Part shown: piece by piece, positions 10,001 through 17,638 of the stretch
Position numbering within the stretch: position 1 is the first letter of the stretch
How the letters are laid out: the number at the start of each line of letters is the position of its first letter
Assembly: GCA_044507775.1 (NCBI GenBank)
Contig: JBIQIY010000016.1
Coordinates: 62,001 to 126,000, forward strand
From: Chryseosolibacter sp044507775
GTDB lineage: Bacteria; Bacteroidota; Bacteroidia; Cytophagales; Cyclobacteriaceae
Reading direction: 5' to 3'
DNA length: 64,000 bases
Made by a program: the position numbers and the translations under genes
Notes under the pieces: model-generated
The model's database searches: none
The model's input: only the letters and a program-made list of their open reading frames with translations
Told to the model about the DNA's origin: nothing

Positions 10001-10505
10001 CAACACTCTCCTGGTGTTTCGCGGCCAAAACTTTTATGGCGGGATTAACAACAGTCTTATCTACAAAAGCTGGTCGCTGGATGTCTTTTTTCAGTATGTA
10101 AGACAGAAGGGGGTTCTAGCATGGGCCAACGGATCGACCAGAGTGGGCGGTGATCAAAATCTGCCTAAATTCCTTTTAGAAAAAAAACGTTGGCAAAAAC
10201 CGGGTGATAAGTCCGAACTGCAACGCGCAGCTACCAGTGTCAATGCAGAATCCGCTACTACCCAAATACAATACATTGGTAGTAACGAGGCATTTGGGGA
10301 CGCCTCTTTTATCCGACTAAAAAATGTGGCCGTTGCGTACCAAATACCGGCCCATTTAACAAATGGATTTTCTTGCCAGCTGTATATCCAGGCGCAAAAC
10401 CTGCTGTTGCTGACCAATTACGAGGGCGATGATCCCGAGAACCAGTCGATCGATTTCCTGGCACCTTTGCGCGTACTCACAGCCGGCTTCCGGTTTACGC
10501 TATGA
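7092..10505 (+). CDS. SusC/RagA-family TonB-linked outer-membrane protein with STN domain
   Basis: A 1137-residue TonB-dependent importer. In order: signal region (ICASAMIAMIVCGVSLAHEN), a secretin/TonB short N-terminal (STN) domain near residues 40-115 for signalling to FecR, a carboxypeptidase-regulatory-like beta domain (ITVTGTVTDATTQQPLAGVS, near 148-220), a plug with ALQGRMPGVYIQQ, NPLYIIDGVPF and SIEILKDADATAIYGSRGANG, and a 22-stranded barrel ending FRFTL. It imports a ligand handed over by the SusD lipoprotein, driven by TonB. The ligand is unknown: no glycoside hydrolase follows. The DNA changes character after about 7.8 kb, where it becomes more AT-rich, so the signalling N-terminus and the barrel may have different histories. 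Overlaps SusD by four bases (ATGA). Confidence 0.95.
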   Translation: MMFNKPLAKLRKIMRICASAMIAMIVCGVSLAHENYAQVLDRKVSVNIRNVSLEQALYKLQEISGVKIYFSLETLETGGEDLVSVHVSNETLGNVLNDLLRPRDIRYRVDEERDSIIILKKVAQQSYIEPISKAASASLSTVTLHDERITVTGTVTDATTQQPLAGVSILVKGTTQGTTSDSEGRYSLNAEGSDVLMFSFIGFASQEVAVGFRTKVDVELQPDVQSLKAVEINAGYYNVTEREKTGSISKVSAEVIEKQPVTNPLGALQGRMPGVYIQQESGVPGAEFKIQIRGRNSLRTDGNNPLYIIDGVPFSSEKTFSSGAGASSGFSRTENINESTISPLTSINPADIESIEILKDADATAIYGSRGANGVVLITTKKGKQGKTKFELNAFSGIAVAKTVTLLNTQQYLELRREAFANDNLVPSSVTGDTGYAPDLTLWDSTRYTDWQDVFLDPAQSVSVQASLSGGSEYTQFLLGVGYRNENSVYSKTFGDYGYWKGSFNLSLTHRSASRIFFINAKVSGTRDINRQPQYNLINTARRLAPNAPLLYDQLGNVNWENSTWTNPLGAAQQRYRNKVLFLMGNMILGYEILPGLKAETSFGLTYLHSDELTKVPHTRIDPSRGLTSADTQVNAADGGNQSWIIEPKLTYEKKLSRGRLSFLAGGTFQEQILERRADRYFGFPSNALTENLSAATRVSSYEFVQSLYRYAAAFARLNYNWGEKYIVNLTARRDGSSRFGPARQFANFWAVGAAWIFSKEPFLNDQSFLSFGKLRGSFGATGSDQIGNYQYLDTYATNSNSSYNNQYQGVTWISPTNLHNPNYAWEVNRKLEGAIELTLWRDRVSLAIGYFLNRSSNQLIDFSLPMTTGFNGILSNMPATVQNTGFEIELGSNYKQGLFMWSSSFNLTVPRNKLVSFPDLESSSYANQYAVGYPLSTSRVYESLGVNPETGLYRVRDVNGDGIISRPSDNTLLVFRGQNFYGGINNSLIYKSWSLDVFFQYVRQKGVLAWANGSTRVGGDQNLPKFLLEKKRWQKPGDKSELQRAATSVNAESATTQIQYIGSNEAFGDASFIRLKNVAVAYQIPAHLTNGFSCQLYIQAQNLLLLTNYEGDDPENQSIDFLAPLRVLTAGFRFTL

Positions 10506-11890
10506 AAAAAACGATCACGATATTGGCCCTCGTAGTAACGCTCGGATCGTGCGAGGAATTTGTAACCATTCCAGCACCAGGCACGTTGCTGGTGCAGCAA
10601 AACGTATTTGAAGACGATGCCACTGCACTGGCAGCTATGACAAGCGTATACATTAGGCTCGCAGACGGATCGAGCTTTGCAGATGGGTACTTCAATAGCA
10701 TTACCGTCCTCCAAGCTACCTATGCAGACGAACTGATCGCCTATGCCACACAATCGTCCTCAACAACACGGACTGAATTCTATCTGAATGCAGTGACTCC
10801 TACTAACTCCTTAGTAAACTCTACTTGGGGAGATATATATAGGATTATTTACGAGTGCAATCGCATCCTGGAGGGCATTAATGCCTCCTCCTTAATGAAT
10901 CCCCTTCTGAAAAAGCAGCTCTCCGGTGAGGCATTGATGATACGTGCCTTCTGTCACTTTTATCTCGTTAACCTATTTGGCGATGTGCCGTTGGTGATAA
11001 ACTCAGACTACGAAGCTAACGCGAGGGCATCGCGTTCATCGGCCACTGATGTGTATCGCCAAGTTATTAATGATTTGATTCAGGCAAAACAACATCTGGC
11101 TGATACGTATCCTAGTGCCGGCCGAGTAAGAATAAACAGAGGCGCTGTCACCGCTTTGCTCGCACGTGCTTATCTCTACGACGGCCAATATGACAAGGCC
11201 GAGATTGAAGCCACGGAAATCATTAATAAGAGCAGCCAGTACCAGCTTCACTCAAACCTTGATGAAGTATTTCTTAAAACCAGCAGGGAAGCCATTTGGC
11301 AACTAATGCCGGCTGGTGGTTCAAGGCTGTACACGAAAGAAGCAGCGCTATTTATCCTGTTTGCGCCGCCGGCTACCACCGGCTATTCATTAACGCCAGA
11401 ACTGTACCAGGCGTTTGATGCTAATGACAAACGAAGAGCGAACTGGATCGGGAGCATTAGCTCTTCATCCGGCCTTACTACTTGGAATTTTGCGTACAAG
11501 TATAAAGAAAGCTCGGCCAATGGCAGCGGCGCCGAATATTCGATGGTGCTGCGACTGGCTGAACAATACCTGATACGCGCCGAAGCACGAGCGCACGAAA
11601 ACAAGCTGGCGGAAGCACAGGCGGATATCAATGTGATTCGCCACCGCGCAGGGTTACCTGATACCGAAGCGATTACCAAGGACGAACTGATCGCTGTCAT
11701 TATGCAAGAGCGAAGAGTGGAATTATTCACGGAATGGGGGCATAGATTTTTCGACCTCAAGCGAAACGGTAAGCTAGATGAAGTGCTTAGTAGTTTAAAG
11801 CCTAATTGGAAACCTCATCACGGGTTGCTTCCATTGCCACAAGCAGAATTGCTAATCAATCAGAATCTAACACAGAACACCGGTTACTAA
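10502..11890 (+). CDS. SusD/RagB-family outer-membrane lipoprotein
   Basis: A 462-residue surface lipoprotein that forms the lid of the SusC importer. The lipobox is seen in LALVVTLGSCEEF. TPR-like helices typical of the family include SGEALMIRAFCHFYLVNLFG and AVTALLARAYLYDGQYDKAE, and the C-terminal SusD signature is present as LRLAEQYLIRAEARAHE, INVIRHRAGL and IMQERRVELFTEWGHRFFDL. The start overlaps the SusC stop (ATGA), so the two are translationally coupled. The end, LINQNLTQNTGY, is the normal family ending, so it is complete. Confidence 0.95.
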   Translation: MKKTITILALVVTLGSCEEFVTIPAPGTLLVQQNVFEDDATALAAMTSVYIRLADGSSFADGYFNSITVLQATYADELIAYATQSSSTTRTEFYLNAVTPTNSLVNSTWGDIYRIIYECNRILEGINASSLMNPLLKKQLSGEALMIRAFCHFYLVNLFGDVPLVINSDYEANARASRSSATDVYRQVINDLIQAKQHLADTYPSAGRVRINRGAVTALLARAYLYDGQYDKAEIEATEIINKSSQYQLHSNLDEVFLKTSREAIWQLMPAGGSRLYTKEAALFILFAPPATTGYSLTPELYQAFDANDKRRANWIGSISSSSGLTTWNFAYKYKESSANGSGAEYSMVLRLAEQYLIRAEARAHENKLAEAQADINVIRHRAGLPDTEAITKDELIAVIMQERRVELFTEWGHRFFDLKRNGKLDEVLSSLKPNWKPHHGLLPLPQAELLINQNLTQNTGY

Positions 11891-11991
11891 ATATACCAGA
11901 CATAACCCGATCTTATTTTGTTAATCGAACGGGGGAGGGACATAAAGCACTTAAGATAAAGACCGATAAATATTCAACCGTTGACCATCCG

Positions 11992-13320
11992 ATGAAAGCA
12001 AAATACAGTACATTACTATTTGCAGTATTCGCTTTACCATTTTCCATAGTAGCCCAACGCGGCCTAACAGAGTTGCCGGAGCTGGAAATAACAGTTATAA
12101 CCGGTGCACCAATTTTGAGCGCGCCAAAATTGATAGCTAGTACAAAAAATGAGGTAAGTAGTCAAGGTCACGGATTAGCTTCTCCAGCCTTCTACGATTG
12201 GAATGGGGATGGGGTTAATGACCTGCTGATTGGTGAGTATGGCAGCGGTGTAGAATTTGGTCGATACATGGGCAGTTTTATTCGAGTTTATATCAACACT
12301 GGCTCAGAAAGCGAGCCTGAATTTGATATGAGTTTTGACTACGCCAGGCCGCCATTCCAATACGAGAATCAGGCACATGGCACACCCTACTCAATAAATC
12401 AATCTTGTTGCATGAGCTTTACACCGCAGTTTATTGATCTTAACAATGACGGCTATCTGGATATGATTACAGGCCATTATCAGGGCGAGGTATCGTGGTT
12501 TCGTGGGAGTGAAGATGGCTTTATGGCGGGAGAAGTTTTAGCCCAAGCAGGTAACCCACGTGACCCAGATCGAAAGCAGTTCATTAAAAATCAAAGGTAT
12601 TGGTTGTATGCAGCGGCGAGCTTCGGAGATCTTACAGGGGACAGTTTGCCCGATTTGATCGTAGGCGGATTAGGTGGATTGCGAATCAGCAAGAACATTG
12701 GAATTAAGACCGAGCCCAAGTTTACGTCACGTGAACTTTTACTATCCACGCAGGGTGAACCGCTTAAAGTATATAGTTATTCCAGCGAAGAGCAAGAAAA
12801 CAATAGAACCTATATAGCCGGTGATTACAAGCTTTCGCCTTATGTGGTTGACTGGGATAATGATGGCGTGCTCGATTTGTTGGTAACCAATGCCTACAAC
12901 CATAAAGGACTAGATGCGGTCACCTTTTTTCGAGGCATGAAAGTGAATAATGAGCATCGGTTTGAATCCGGTATTCCATTGTTTACTGCCAAAGATGGAG
13001 GCAAAGCATTGCCGGGTAGCTCACCAGTTATATCCGTTGCTGATTGGAATAACGATGGCATCAACGACCTTCTTATTGGTATGAGTGTCGTTACTATAAA
13101 TGGTGAGTTTAACGACCAGCTTTCATGGAATTGGGAAAATGACATGGAGCTGCACGGAGCAGGTAAAGATCCGGCCAACCTGTCTGAAACTAAAGCTTTA
13201 GCCAGCCAGATGAAATGGTATAAAGAGGCAGTAAAGTTACCGGAGGGTATCAGTTTCGAAGACTATATGACCATCCGTCACAAGGGGTATGTGTATGTGA
13301 TGCTTGGCGCATCAAGGTAA
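11992..13320 (+). CDS. Secreted VCBS/FG-GAP repeat protein
   Basis: A 442-residue secreted protein with signal peptide MKAKYSTLLFAVFALPFSIVAQ. At least five FG-GAP/VCBS-type calcium-binding loops can be read: DWNGDGVNDLLIG, DLNNDGYLDMITG, GDLTGDSLPDLIVG, DWDNDGVLDLLVT and DWNNDGINDLLIG. They are spread over the length as blades of a beta-propeller like those of integrin-type surface proteins. A CC pair lies at residues 142-143 (NQSCCMSF). The ATG at 11992 is chosen because it starts a proper signal peptide; the open frame extends back into SusD but that part is not protein-like. It follows SusD by 101 bases and is probably part of the same operon, perhaps as a ligand-binding surface partner (inference). 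Confidence 0.85.
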   Translation: MKAKYSTLLFAVFALPFSIVAQRGLTELPELEITVITGAPILSAPKLIASTKNEVSSQGHGLASPAFYDWNGDGVNDLLIGEYGSGVEFGRYMGSFIRVYINTGSESEPEFDMSFDYARPPFQYENQAHGTPYSINQSCCMSFTPQFIDLNNDGYLDMITGHYQGEVSWFRGSEDGFMAGEVLAQAGNPRDPDRKQFIKNQRYWLYAAASFGDLTGDSLPDLIVGGLGGLRISKNIGIKTEPKFTSRELLLSTQGEPLKVYSYSSEEQENNRTYIAGDYKLSPYVVDWDNDGVLDLLVTNAYNHKGLDAVTFFRGMKVNNEHRFESGIPLFTAKDGGKALPGSSPVISVADWNNDGINDLLIGMSVVTINGEFNDQLSWNWENDMELHGAGKDPANLSETKALASQMKWYKEAVKLPEGISFEDYMTIRHKGYVYVMLGASR

Positions 13321-13373
13321 ACCGGAAAGCAAGCAACACCTAAACCAGCAATCGGCAAAAAAACAAAAACCAA

Positions 13374-13832
13374 ATGTACAGGGTAATACTGACAATTTTT
13401 GCGCTAATGACTTTTTACTTTTCTACGGCACAACAACCCGTTAGGGAACTTGTAACCTATACGGTTCAAGAGCCAGACATAGTAGAAAAGGAAAAAGCAT
13501 TCGACATAAGTGTCGCGCTTGCCATTGAGCCCGGATGGTACATCTATGCTCCTACCGGCACGAATGCAGCACAGGGCATGATCGAAACAAAAGTAGTTTT
13601 TAACGTGCCTGCTAGCATCAGCCGAACAGGAAAAATGCAGCTCACTGAACCGCACTTTAAGAATGGCTACGAAGTACTGGAGGGGGATAACATTGTAATG
13701 AGCCAGGCTTTTAAAGCGGCCAAATCTGGTGAATATCTAATCATGGCAAAGATCACGTACCAATCGTGCAGTATTGATATATGCCTGCCCCCCGTTACCG
13801 AAACTTTTACCACGGTTGTGCATGTAAAATAA
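13374..13832 (+). CDS. Stand-alone DsbD N-terminal-domain (nDsbD-like) secreted protein
   Basis: A 152-residue protein with signal peptide MYRVILTIFALMTFYFSTAQ and a single nDsbD-like domain. Landmarks are EPGWYIYAPTG and YQSCSIDICLPP, with the CxxxxC redox cysteine pair of the DsbD alpha domain. The membrane and thioredoxin parts of DsbD are absent. It lies 53 bases after the VCBS gene and 42 before the FISUMP lipoprotein, probably cotranscribed with SusCD. Exported cysteine-containing partners are plausible: the facing operon has a MauE-like redox protein and a cysteine-bearing peptide. Function as a thiol carrier is inference. Confidence 0.78.
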   Translation: MYRVILTIFALMTFYFSTAQQPVRELVTYTVQEPDIVEKEKAFDISVALAIEPGWYIYAPTGTNAAQGMIETKVVFNVPASISRTGKMQLTEPHFKNGYEVLEGDNIVMSQAFKAAKSGEYLIMAKITYQSCSIDICLPPVTETFTTVVHVK

Positions 13833-13874
13833 TTCCTTGTCAAAAAAAATCAAATCTTACTCTAACCCACTATC

Positions 13875-15248
13875 ATGAACCCATACTTTCAAAAAGTAGC
13901 TACACCCGGTTTGCTGATTTTGCTGACTGTTTCTGTTTGCTTCACTGGTTGCAAAGATGATGAAGAACCCAAAACGCCGCCTGTAGTAACCACCGCCGCC
14001 GTTACCAGCGTAACGACCAGCACGGCCACCGCAGGTGGACAGATCACTTCCGATGGCAATGCTACGATTACATCGAGCGGTGTTGTTTACAGCAGCACGA
14101 ACAATCCACCCACCGTTACAGACAGCAAAACTGAAAGTGGGATAAAAGAAGGCATTTTTAGTAGCGGACTTACAGGCCTTACTTCGGGTACTCTTTATTA
14201 TGTACGGGGTTATGCCATCAATGAGGTTGGTACTGGCTATGGAGAGACAGTGACTTTTACCACAGGTAATGCGGCACCTACGGCCACCAACATTAGAATA
14301 ACCGGCACCGTGCAGGTATTGGAAACACTTACGGCAGCCTATACCTACACCGATAATGAAGACGATGCGGAAATTGGAACCACCGTGCAGTGGTATGTAG
14401 CCAATGATGCAGCCGGTACCGGCGAAGCGCCCATTGAAAGTGCAACAGAACTCACCTATAAGTTGCAAATTAGGGATGAGTTTAAATATATCCGTGTAGG
14501 GATCACGACAAAGGCAGCCTCCGGCACCTGGCCGGGCGAGGAAGTGAAATCTGATTTTGTTGGCCCGGTGGCCGAGGAGCCTACCATTGTTACATTCACT
14601 TACAACGGACAGCAAGTTAGCTACGGCGTTCTCATAAGCTCTGTTACCGGTCGCCGATGGCTAGACCGGAATTTAGGTGCGCCTAATAACCCCACAGCCT
14701 ATAATGATTATGCAAATTATGGAGACGCCTTTCAATGGGGGCGAGCTGCCGACGGCCATCAACTCGTTAACCGCGCAGCAACCAATAGTGCAACTACTGG
14801 GGTAAATGGAGATAGAGACGAACTGGCCAACACGCCTAGCCCCAATGATAATAAATTCATACTAACGACTGTCGAACCGCAGGACTGGTTAACACCTCAG
14901 AACAATAACTTGTGGCAAGGGACAAATGGCATCAATAATCCATGCCCGGAAGGATGGAGAATACCCACCATTGAAGAGTGGCAGGCCGAGAATCTGACGG
15001 ATTTTTCGGTTGCCTATCCACAACTTAATATCACTTTGGGCGGCTACCGTTCACGGAGTAACGGGAGATTTCTATTAACCACCTCAAATGGTTACTACTG
15101 GAGCTCTTCAATTACCGCCGCCACCGAAGGTGCAGAGCCGATGTTCGTATCAAAGTTGTTGATCAAGTCATCCGGATCTGCACCGTTTGTCGTTTACACG
15201 GCAACTGAAAGGGCAATTGGCGCCTCTTGCAGATGTATAAAAGATTGA
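13875..15248 (+). CDS. Lipoprotein with Fn3-like and FISUMP domains
   Basis: A 457-residue surface lipoprotein (lipobox VCFTGCKDDEE). Residues from about 36 to 135 look like a fibronectin-III-type module (TTAAVTSVTTSTATAGGQIT, GTLYYVRGYAINEVGTGYGE). A second beta-sandwich lies near 140-235. The C-terminal part is the Fibrobacter-succinogenes-major-paralogous (FISUMP) domain, with RRWLDRNLGAP, NPCPEGWRIPTIEEW, YYWSSS and a final GASCRCIKD. Such proteins are cell-surface proteins of unknown function, often in multicopy. It is the last gene of the SusCD group and is followed by a good terminator. Confidence 0.85.
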   Translation: MNPYFQKVATPGLLILLTVSVCFTGCKDDEEPKTPPVVTTAAVTSVTTSTATAGGQITSDGNATITSSGVVYSSTNNPPTVTDSKTESGIKEGIFSSGLTGLTSGTLYYVRGYAINEVGTGYGETVTFTTGNAAPTATNIRITGTVQVLETLTAAYTYTDNEDDAEIGTTVQWYVANDAAGTGEAPIESATELTYKLQIRDEFKYIRVGITTKAASGTWPGEEVKSDFVGPVAEEPTIVTFTYNGQQVSYGVLISSVTGRRWLDRNLGAPNNPTAYNDYANYGDAFQWGRAADGHQLVNRAATNSATTGVNGDRDELANTPSPNDNKFILTTVEPQDWLTPQNNNLWQGTNGINNPCPEGWRIPTIEEWQAENLTDFSVAYPQLNITLGGYRSRSNGRFLLTTSNGYYWSSSITAATEGAEPMFVSKLLIKSSGSAPFVVYTATERAIGASCRCIKD

Positions 15249-15330
15249 TGTACATGCATAAATAGCCTATGACGAAAAACTAGGTTGTCAACGCAATTTT
15301 AGCGAACATTGTTTAAGCAAGAAAATCAAT

Positions 15331-15366
15331 AGAGGTCGTACTTAGACGACCTCTTTTGTTTCCTTT
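15331..15366 (+). terminator. Rho-independent terminator after the FISUMP gene
   Basis: AGAGGTCGT, loop ACTTAG, then ACGACCTCT and a T-rich tail (TTTGTTTCCTTTT). It lies between the convergent ends of the plus-strand SusCD group and the minus-strand DUF6520 gene and may serve both. Confidence 0.8.
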
Positions 15367-15372
15367 TAGGCA

Positions 15373-15624
15373 CTAATCGAAATCGCCATTGATGTCTACC
15401 AAGGTTGTACAATCGTCCTCCCGGTAAAGAGCAGGCTCTTCGGCATTTACTGCACAACTTATTTCCCCACCAGGGGTACAAGTTCCAATTTGCTCACATG
15501 GGTCAGTGTTGTCATTGGTTACATCAATGGGATCCAATGAATTTGGCGATGCATTTGTTGCAAGCGCCCCGGCTATACCAAACACAACGGCAAGCGCGGG
15601 CAGAAGTAATCTAACCTTTTTCAT
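15373..15624 (-). CDS. DUF6520-type small secreted peptide
   Basis: An 83-residue exported peptide. The N-terminus MKKVRLLLPALAVVFGIAG with ALATNAS is a signal peptide of the very uniform type found in the Bacteroidota family I know as DUF6520. The mature part is acidic and carries four cysteines: PCEQIGTCTPGG, ISCAVN and a later DDC. They could form two disulfides or ligate a metal. It is the last gene of an operon with a membrane-anchored unknown protein and a MauE-like redox protein. The function of the family is unknown to me; the pairing suggests a peptide whose cysteines are handled by the MauE-like partner (inference). Confidence 0.72.
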   Translation of the reverse strand: MKKVRLLLPALAVVFGIAGALATNASPNSLDPIDVTNDNTDPCEQIGTCTPGGEISCAVNAEEPALYREDDCTTLVDINGDFD

Positions 15625-15681
15625 AGTAATAAGAGTTTTGTTAAAACGATAAGTAAACTACAGATTGATCGATCAATATCT

Positions 15682-16773
15682 TTATCTGTCTGCCAGCAGG
15701 TGGACAGCCTTTCGTAAATCAAATTTTACCAATTGTTTCTCGTATAGCGCATATAGGGCACTGTCAGTAACTAAAAATTCCCTCATTGGCACATTGTCGG
15801 TTGAGTATCTGTAATTAGGTATCGAAAAGCTGAAAGCATACCGCTTTGTGAGCAGGTTATACACGTCGATTAGTGCTGCATGCCTAAGCGCCACATCCTT
15901 GTCATTTTTAGCTAAAACGTTGGATTTTAGGAACAAGTAGTTGCTGTAGGTTGCGCTTTTGCTGTTAATGGTTCTCTTTTCCAGCAGCTTGTCAATCTGG
16001 TCTGAGTTGATGTGGCCGATCTTTAACTGTGCTTTTGTAAATGTATCAAGCGAGTGGCCGCGGTATTCTAAGTTTAGATTCGTATCGCACACCAAAAACT
16101 CGTTGCGGTAGTAATATGAATAGACTAGCTTGTTAATGTCCTTGTTATGCATCAACAATCCATCTGTACAGAAGATACCGTCCACCTGTTTTTGTAATAA
16201 TTTGTCATTGAGCTTAACACGGGGTGAATCAACCTGCACTTTACCAAGGATGTTTTCGCGACTACGCACAGAATTACTTCGTATCGCAAAAGAAGTTGGA
16301 GTAATGGGCACAAACTTCTGGAAGTAAACTCTCGTATCCCAATCAAACGGCTCAGCTATCCATTCGCCAATTCTACCGCGGTATAAGGCAGGCTGATACC
16401 CATCGGCCAGGTAAAAGTAAGGAAGATCAACGCTCACACGGGCAGATTGATAAACGGATGCATTCTCCAAATCCTTCAAGCGAATCTTTACACGCTGGCT
16501 GCCTGAAAGCGCCTTGTCCACCATCAGGATGTGAAACGGAGCAGTTACATTTCCGAAGTAAATACTGTCGGCCGTAGCACCGGCAAAGTACCAAGAACTG
16601 AACCCTATTTCCATTTCTGCCGTCTTTCTGACAAACTTTTTCTCGTACTCCCTCAGAAAGCCACCGCGTTCGTGCACAATCTTGTAATTGGCTGCATAGA
16701 GGGTAACCACCACTACCGTGGCAATCAGAAAGCAGCTACACAATAAAAGGATCAATTTGCGGCTCATACGCAA
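15682..16773 (-). CDS. Membrane-anchored extracytoplasmic protein, unknown, possibly beta-propeller
   Basis: A 363-residue protein with an N-terminal anchor (LILLLCSCFLIATVVVVTLY) and a large periplasmic part with alternating beta-type stretches (YFGNVTAPFHILMVD, FFQK-like and GIFCTDGLLMHN segments, LVYSYYYRNEFLVCDTN). I do not recognise the family; the spacing of these stretches is reminiscent of a beta-propeller, but weakly. Its start overlaps the end of the MauE-like gene by ten bases (an ATG at 16767 is an alternative), so the two are translationally coupled, and the DUF6520 peptide gene follows 57 bases later. The coding DNA is AT-rich compared with the flanks of the window. Confidence 0.68.
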   Translation of the reverse strand: MRMSRKLILLLCSCFLIATVVVVTLYAANYKIVHERGGFLREYEKKFVRKTAEMEIGFSSWYFAGATADSIYFGNVTAPFHILMVDKALSGSQRVKIRLKDLENASVYQSARVSVDLPYFYLADGYQPALYRGRIGEWIAEPFDWDTRVYFQKFVPITPTSFAIRSNSVRSRENILGKVQVDSPRVKLNDKLLQKQVDGIFCTDGLLMHNKDINKLVYSYYYRNEFLVCDTNLNLEYRGHSLDTFTKAQLKIGHINSDQIDKLLEKRTINSKSATYSNYLFLKSNVLAKNDKDVALRHAALIDVYNLLTKRYAFSFSIPNYRYSTDNVPMREFLVTDSALYALYEKQLVKFDLRKAVHLLADR

Positions 16774-17213
16774 CTCATTTTTTGGTTAGATAGTGTATTC
16801 GCTTTTCGTTCCTTATCCAGCAGGGCAATGCCCGTAATTGCGATCAGCACAAATCCAATATTAAAAGTAAGGTGCTGAACCCACGTCATATCTTCAAGGA
16901 TGCCTCCACAACTGCACGGGATTCTTTGCGTAAACGAAAGGATCACAGTGATATATATAGTGAACGCCGACATCATCGTAAACGAAGCGATCAGCCCAAT
17001 CATGTGGGTACCCGAAAAGATGAGCAGCACGGAAATCGCCAACTCGGTAAAGGGCACAGCCCACGCCACCACGGGTGCAAATGCCATCAGCAATGGCGAC
17101 TGCCCCAGCTGCACGGTGAACTTCTCGACATCGAGTAGCTTCATCAGTGCCGCATATACAAACAGGAGGATGAAGAGAAAGCAGATTATTTCAACTATAA
17201 GTGCTCGTTTCAT
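16764..17213 (-). CDS. MauE/DoxX-like redox-associated membrane protein
   Basis: A 149-residue four-helix inner-membrane protein. Helices lie near residues 7-25, 43-66, 70-95 and 115-135. The motif IPCSCGGILEDMTWVQHL after helix 3 is the family's cysteine motif. In methylamine dehydrogenase maturation MauE is needed for forming disulfides in the small subunit (family knowledge), so a role in disulfide formation or reduction of exported partners is likely. It is the first gene of a three-gene minus-strand operon ending in a cysteine-containing peptide. Confidence 0.78.
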   Translation of the reverse strand: MKRALIVEIICFLFILLFVYAALMKLLDVEKFTVQLGQSPLLMAFAPVVAWAVPFTELAISVLLIFSGTHMIGLIASFTMMSAFTIYITVILSFTQRIPCSCGGILEDMTWVQHLTFNIGFVLIAITGIALLDKERKANTLSNQKMSCV

Positions 17214-17265
17214 AAGAGTGCATTTGATTCGTCTTGGAATTTGGCCTGCTTAAACGACCTTCTGC

Positions 17266-17445
17266 TTACAGTCGCATCCCCTCAGCGCAACCTTTGCACT
17301 TGCGCCGCGCCGTATCCGTAGTATGAAGGTACCAGACACCCACCAATCCATTGTTTCGCGCCAGCACCTCAAAGTTTCGCGCGCGCACCTTTTTTTCCCT
17401 AAGGGTATCGTGGTCCTCTGACGAGATGTTGAAACGTGATTTCGG
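17266..17445 (-). other. Open frame without a start codon, protein-like tail with CxxC
   Basis: In the 425-base gap between the MauE-like gene and the XRE regulator, one minus-strand frame stays open for 59 codons from a TGA to a TAA and reads like real protein: RARNFEVLARNNGLVGVWYL, then a basic tail with RRKCKGCAEGMRL. There is no ATG in the frame; a GTG codon inside is the only plausible start. It may be the 3' end of a decayed gene or a small peptide gene with a non-standard start. I see nothing else in the gap apart from poly-A/T runs at 17477-17510. Confidence 0.25.
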
Positions 17446-17638
17446 TCACTTATTGCCGCGACAACCGGAAGCAGTGAAAAAAAATTTGTGTTGCACGGCG
17501 AAAAAAAACTGCCCACATCGGCGATTACAGTGTCCAGAAGCCCTTTTAGAAAAACTATTACTGTCTGTTTTTCATGATGTGGGTGCATAGACCCACGATA
17601 TTTTTTAGCATTCGACCCATCTTCGCCTGACAGCGAAA

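Noticed and set aside
13857..14615. 252-codon minus-strand frame opposite the FISUMP lipoprotein gene
   Set aside because: It lies entirely antisense to a well-supported lipoprotein gene and reads as cysteine- and glycine-rich shadow translation.
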